From positions 186,001 through 250,000 of the forward strand of contig NZ_CP059472.1 in NCBI RefSeq assembly GCF_014041915.1: DNA of 64,000 bases. Direction: 5' to 3'. Each line of letters begins with the position of its first letter. Within the stretch, counting starts at the first letter, position 1. This document shows, in pieces, positions 61,340-64,000 of the stretch. This DNA comes from Marnyiella aurantia. Lineage in GTDB: Bacteria; Bacteroidota; Bacteroidia; Flavobacteriales; Weeksellaceae. Below the pieces are notes generated by a model that made no database searches, had not been told where the DNA came from, and saw only the letters and a list, made by a program, of their open reading frames with translations. A program made the position numbers and the translations under genes.

Positions 61340-62377
61340 ATGAGTAATGTTTACGATAATATTCTTGGCTTAATCGGAAATACTCCCATGGTAAAACTTA
61401 ATGCGGTTACCAGGGAGATCCCAGCAAAGGTGTATGCTAAACTGGAGTCCTGCAATCCCGGACATTCTACAAAAGACCGGATTGCCCTGCATATCATAGA
61501 AAAAGCCGAGGAAAAGGGAATTTTGACACCGGATTCGGTGATTGTGGAAACGACCTCCGGCAATACCGGGTTCTCGGTGGCCATGGTTTCAATCGTAAAG
61601 GGTTATAAATGCATTCTGGCCGTAAGCGACAAGACAAAGGCAGAGAAAATTGCTTATCTGAAAGCGTTAGGTGCTCAGGTTTATGTGTGCCCGGCCAATG
61701 TTCCCGCGGACGATCCACGCTCCTATTATGAGGTCGCGAAAAGGATTGCAGCTGAAACACCGAATTCCGTATATATCAATCAGTACTTCAACGAACTTAA
61801 TATTGATGCCCATTACCAGACTACAGGTCCGGAAATATGGGAGCAGACGGAAGGTAAAGTGACTCATTTGTTTGCATGTACAGGAACAGGTGGTACGCTC
61901 TCCGGATCAGCGAAATATCTTAAGGAGAAAAATCCAAATATTAAGATTATCGGTGTAGATGCGGATGGTTCAATACTTAAAGGTTACCATGAAACCGGTA
62001 AGATTAACCCATTGGATATCAAGCCCTATCAGATTGAAGGTATGGGTAAGAATCTGCTCCCTTCGGCATTGCTGTTTGATCAGATTGACCAGTTTGTTAA
62101 GGTTAACGACGAAATGTCGGCCTACCGGACAAGAGAGATCGCCTTAAAAGAGGCTATTATGGGTGGTTACACGTGTGGTGCCGTAACCCAGGGACTTATT
62201 CAGTATGCAGCAGCAAATAATTTCGGTCCTGACGATTTGGTAGTCCTTATCTTCCCGGATCATGGGTCCAGATATATCACCAAGGTGTACAGTGATGAGT
62301 GGATGGCTCAACAGGGATTCGTGAACAACTGCGTGCACAATTACGACGAGGTTTTCAAAACCGAATACATCAAATAA
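61340..62377 (+). CDS. capA: Cysteate synthase-like PLP enzyme (CapA type; cystathionine-beta-synthase fold)
   Basis: A 345-residue fold-type II PLP enzyme. K45 in NPGHSTKDR carries PLP; TTSGNTG (71-77) and GTGGT (182-186) hold the cofactor. The C-terminal PDHGSRYITKVYSDEWM is the cystathionine-beta-synthase-type motif rather than the CysK one. Its immediate neighbour is an alpha-oxoamine synthase. In characterised Bacteroidota, CapA, a CBS relative, makes L-cysteate from O-phosphoserine and sulfite, and CapB then acylates it. The adjacent pair supports that assignment. The alternative is an ordinary cysteine or cystathionine synthase; active-site alignment with CapA would decide. Confidence 0.65.
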   Translation: MSNVYDNILGLIGNTPMVKLNAVTREIPAKVYAKLESCNPGHSTKDRIALHIIEKAEEKGILTPDSVIVETTSGNTGFSVAMVSIVKGYKCILAVSDKTKAEKIAYLKALGAQVYVCPANVPADDPRSYYEVAKRIAAETPNSVYINQYFNELNIDAHYQTTGPEIWEQTEGKVTHLFACTGTGGTLSGSAKYLKEKNPNIKIIGVDADGSILKGYHETGKINPLDIKPYQIEGMGKNLLPSALLFDQIDQFVKVNDEMSAYRTREIALKEAIMGGYTCGAVTQGLIQYAAANNFGPDDLVVLIFPDHGSRYITKVYSDEWMAQQGFVNNCVHNYDEVFKTEYIK

Positions 62378-62394
62378 AACATCTCTTTTATACA

Positions 62395-62425
62395 GCCTTT
62401 TGCCTTGTGCAAAAGGCTTTTTTTT
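62395..62425 (+). terminator. Terminator between capA and capB
   Basis: GCCTTTTG-CCTTGTG-CAAAAGGC, an 8-bp stem, is followed by eight T. The two genes are therefore partly independent transcripts. Confidence 0.85.
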
Positions 62426-62440
62426 ACGTTGCATTTTAGC

Positions 62441-62448
62441 TAACTTTG
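62441..62448 (+). promoter_or_regulatory. -7 element TAACTTTG of the capB-like gene
   Basis: A match to TAnnTTTG, 32 bases before ATG 62481 and just after the capA terminator. Confidence 0.6.
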
Positions 62449-62480
62449 CAGCCAATATTTTTACAATAAACCCAAATTAA

Positions 62481-63755
62481 ATGGTAGATATTTTTGAACG
62501 GATCAAACAGAATCCCGGACCACTGGGACAGTTTGCAGATTACGCAGAAGGTTATTTTGTATTTCCTAAACTGGAAGGACCTATAGGACCCCGTATGCAG
62601 TTTCAGGGACGTGAGGTTGTTTTTTGGAGTGCCAATGACTACCTGGGACTCTGCAACCACCCTGAAGTTCTGGAAGCCGATGCAAAAGCAGCTGCAGAAT
62701 ATGGAATGTTTTATCCGATGGGTGCCCGTGCAATGTCCGGCGAGACTGCCCAACACCAGCAACTGGAAAACGAACTGGCTGAATTTGTTGAAAAAGAAGC
62801 TGCCTACCTGCTGAACTTCGGGTATCAGGGAATGGTTTCCACAATTGATGCCTTGGTTTCCCGTCATGATGTAATTGTTTATGATGCAGATTCTCACGCC
62901 TGTATAGTAGACGGTGTGCGTTTGCATATGGGTAAAAGTTTTACCTTCAAGCATAACGACATGGCCAGTCTGGAGAAAAACCTGGCACGTGCCACCAAAG
63001 TAGCCGAGGAAAACGGTGGTGGAATCCTGGTGATTACCGAAGGTGTTTTCGGGATGCGCGGTATGCAGGGTAAAATTAAAGAAATTTGCGACCTTAAATC
63101 CAAGTTCAACTTCCGTCTTTTGGTTGATGATGCCCATGGTTTCGGTACATTAGGTAAAACAGGTGCCGGTGCCGGTGAAGAACAGGGCTGCCAGGACCAG
63201 ATCGATATTTACTTCTCCACTTTTGCCAAATCAATGGCAGGATTCGGAGCATTTATTGCGGGCGACAAAGAGATCATCAGAATACTGAAATATAACCTCC
63301 GTTCTCAGGTTTTTGCAAAATCTTTGACAATGCCTATGGTAATCGGTGGGTTGAAAAGGTTGGAACTTTTGCGCACCAGACCTGAGATTAAGGAGAAACT
63401 TTGGGAAAATGTGAACAAGCTGCAAAATGGTCTGGCTGAACGAGGCTTTAACCTGGGTAATACCAATACCTGCGTTACGCCGGTGATGATGCAGGGATCC
63501 ACAGTAGAAGCTACCATGCTTGTGAAGGACCTTCGTGAAAACTACGGTATCTTTACTTCAGTGGTGATCTATCCGGTGATACCAAAAGGAATGATCCTGC
63601 TGAGACTTATTCCAACCGCATCGCACACAGATGCTGAAATCAACGAAACACTGGATGCATTTGATGCGATCCATGACAAATTGACTTCCGGTGTGTATAA
63701 AGAACAGGAGAAGAAACTACTGGAGGAACAGGGTTTGTCTTTTAAAGCAGATTAG
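62481..63755 (+). CDS. capB: Alpha-oxoamine synthase: cysteate-C-fatty acyltransferase (CapB type) or serine palmitoyltransferase
   Basis: A 424-residue PLP-dependent alpha-oxoamine synthase that condenses an amino acid with an acyl thioester and releases CO2. Motifs: FWSANDYLGL (48-57), stacking His139 in DADSHACIVDG, DDAHGFG (216-222) and PLP-lysine K250 in TFAKSMAGFGAF. This subgroup contains serine palmitoyltransferase (sphingolipids) and CapB (dehydrocapnine from cysteate). A cysteate-synthase-like gene directly upstream favours CapB. The gene for the next step, the ketoreductase, is not in the window. A sphingolipid role remains possible. Confidence 0.68.
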   Translation: MVDIFERIKQNPGPLGQFADYAEGYFVFPKLEGPIGPRMQFQGREVVFWSANDYLGLCNHPEVLEADAKAAAEYGMFYPMGARAMSGETAQHQQLENELAEFVEKEAAYLLNFGYQGMVSTIDALVSRHDVIVYDADSHACIVDGVRLHMGKSFTFKHNDMASLEKNLARATKVAEENGGGILVITEGVFGMRGMQGKIKEICDLKSKFNFRLLVDDAHGFGTLGKTGAGAGEEQGCQDQIDIYFSTFAKSMAGFGAFIAGDKEIIRILKYNLRSQVFAKSLTMPMVIGGLKRLELLRTRPEIKEKLWENVNKLQNGLAERGFNLGNTNTCVTPVMMQGSTVEATMLVKDLRENYGIFTSVVIYPVIPKGMILLRLIPTASHTDAEINETLDAFDAIHDKLTSGVYKEQEKKLLEEQGLSFKAD

Positions 63756-63775
63756 TCCTCATAAAAAATTTATGG

Positions 63776-63807
63776 AACCGTCTTACACCCAGTAAGGCGG
63801 TTTTTTT
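63776..63807 (+). terminator. Terminator after capB
   Basis: AACCGTCTTA-CACCCAG-TAAGGCGGTT, a 10-bp stem with one G-T pair, is followed by seven T. Confidence 0.9.
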
Positions 63808-63913
63808 GGCTCTAAACCGGTCCGAAAACAAAGCGTATAAACTGATACAACCAGCGTATTGCTGATATCCTCTTTTTGGTATAACTTAGTTTGACCGTCA
63901 AAAACTTTTTACC

Positions 63914-64000
63914 ATGGCCGTATTTATCATCAGCAACCGGGAAATCTCTCAGGTTAAGGAAGGAACAAAAACCGTATCCAAATTCTGTTTCGAAAGCCAG
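63914..64000 (+). CDS. Protein of unknown family, N-terminal fragment (runs off the window)
   Basis: Twenty-nine codons from ATG 63914, starting MAVFIISNREISQV, with no stop before the window edge. The composition is protein-like and no signal peptide is present. Too short to assign. Confidence 0.55.
   Translation, partial: MAVFIISNREISQVKEGTKTVSKFCFESQ

Overview
The window is chromosomal DNA from a member of Flavobacteriia (Bacteroidota), most likely the Chryseobacterium/Kaistella branch of Weeksellaceae. That placement is inferred. The support is the repeated TAnnTTTG promoter element, signal peptides ending in -AQ or -SQ, rare Shine-Dalgarno sites, many outer-membrane beta-barrels and TonB-dependent-receptor relatives, an ATP synthase operon without atpD/atpC, and Bacteroidota-typical families. 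Nothing looks like a phage, plasmid, insertion sequence or CRISPR array, and I found no rRNA or tRNA gene.

Region by region: 1-6.9 kb holds the end of a TrmH-type RNA methyltransferase, an aldehyde dehydrogenase, the rpsF-rpsR-rplI ribosomal operon (consensus promoter and UUCG-loop terminator), a ClC transporter, a 2-oxo acid dehydrogenase E2 subunit and a SAM hydrolase-like protein. From 7.1-11.9 kb, phoH is followed by five tandem small outer-membrane barrels, one of them frameshifted. From 11.9-19.2 kb lie ffh and, divergently, the ATP synthase operon (atpZ, a DUF6168-like gene, atpB, E, F, H, A, G). From 19.3-24.6 kb come a CNNM/CorC protein, clpS, trxB, a fluoride channel, an Mpo1-like protein and an amino-acid permease. 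From 24.7-30.2 kb come a broken thioredoxin-like gene and a large secreted TPR protein paired with a plug-less barrel.

From 30.3-33.1 kb is a run of six small genes (DUF1569, secreted, membrane, two VOC, SRPBCC), then an ABC-2 exporter, an SSB, an HRDC protein, hisS and a methyltransferase. From 39.5-44.1 kb is a complete cyanophycin storage module: synthetase on one strand, with cyanophycinase and an isoaspartyl-peptidase-like Ntn hydrolase divergent to it. From 44.2-48.9 kb is a stress-type island (unknown anchored protein, zinc alcohol dehydrogenase, tandem universal stress protein, PepSY-like lipoprotein, DUF892 ferritin-like protein, lipoprotein). A LytS/LytTR-type two-component pair and a secreted serine hydrolase follow. 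From 52.6-57.6 kb an overlapping minus-strand operon carries DUF1697, a secreted protein, kdsA, a TonB-dependent receptor and an SRPBCC protein, followed by a 1161-residue TMEM260-like membrane protein.

The window ends with two PLP enzymes best read as cysteate synthase and cysteate-C-fatty acyltransferase (capA-capB), the first two steps of capnine-type sulfonolipid synthesis. This pair and the cyanophycin module are the most interesting metabolic systems. The best candidates for undescribed or broken features are the frameshifted porin, the nonsense-interrupted thioredoxin-like gene, the hairpins inside the atp operon, and an orphan coding-like stretch near 48.3 kb.
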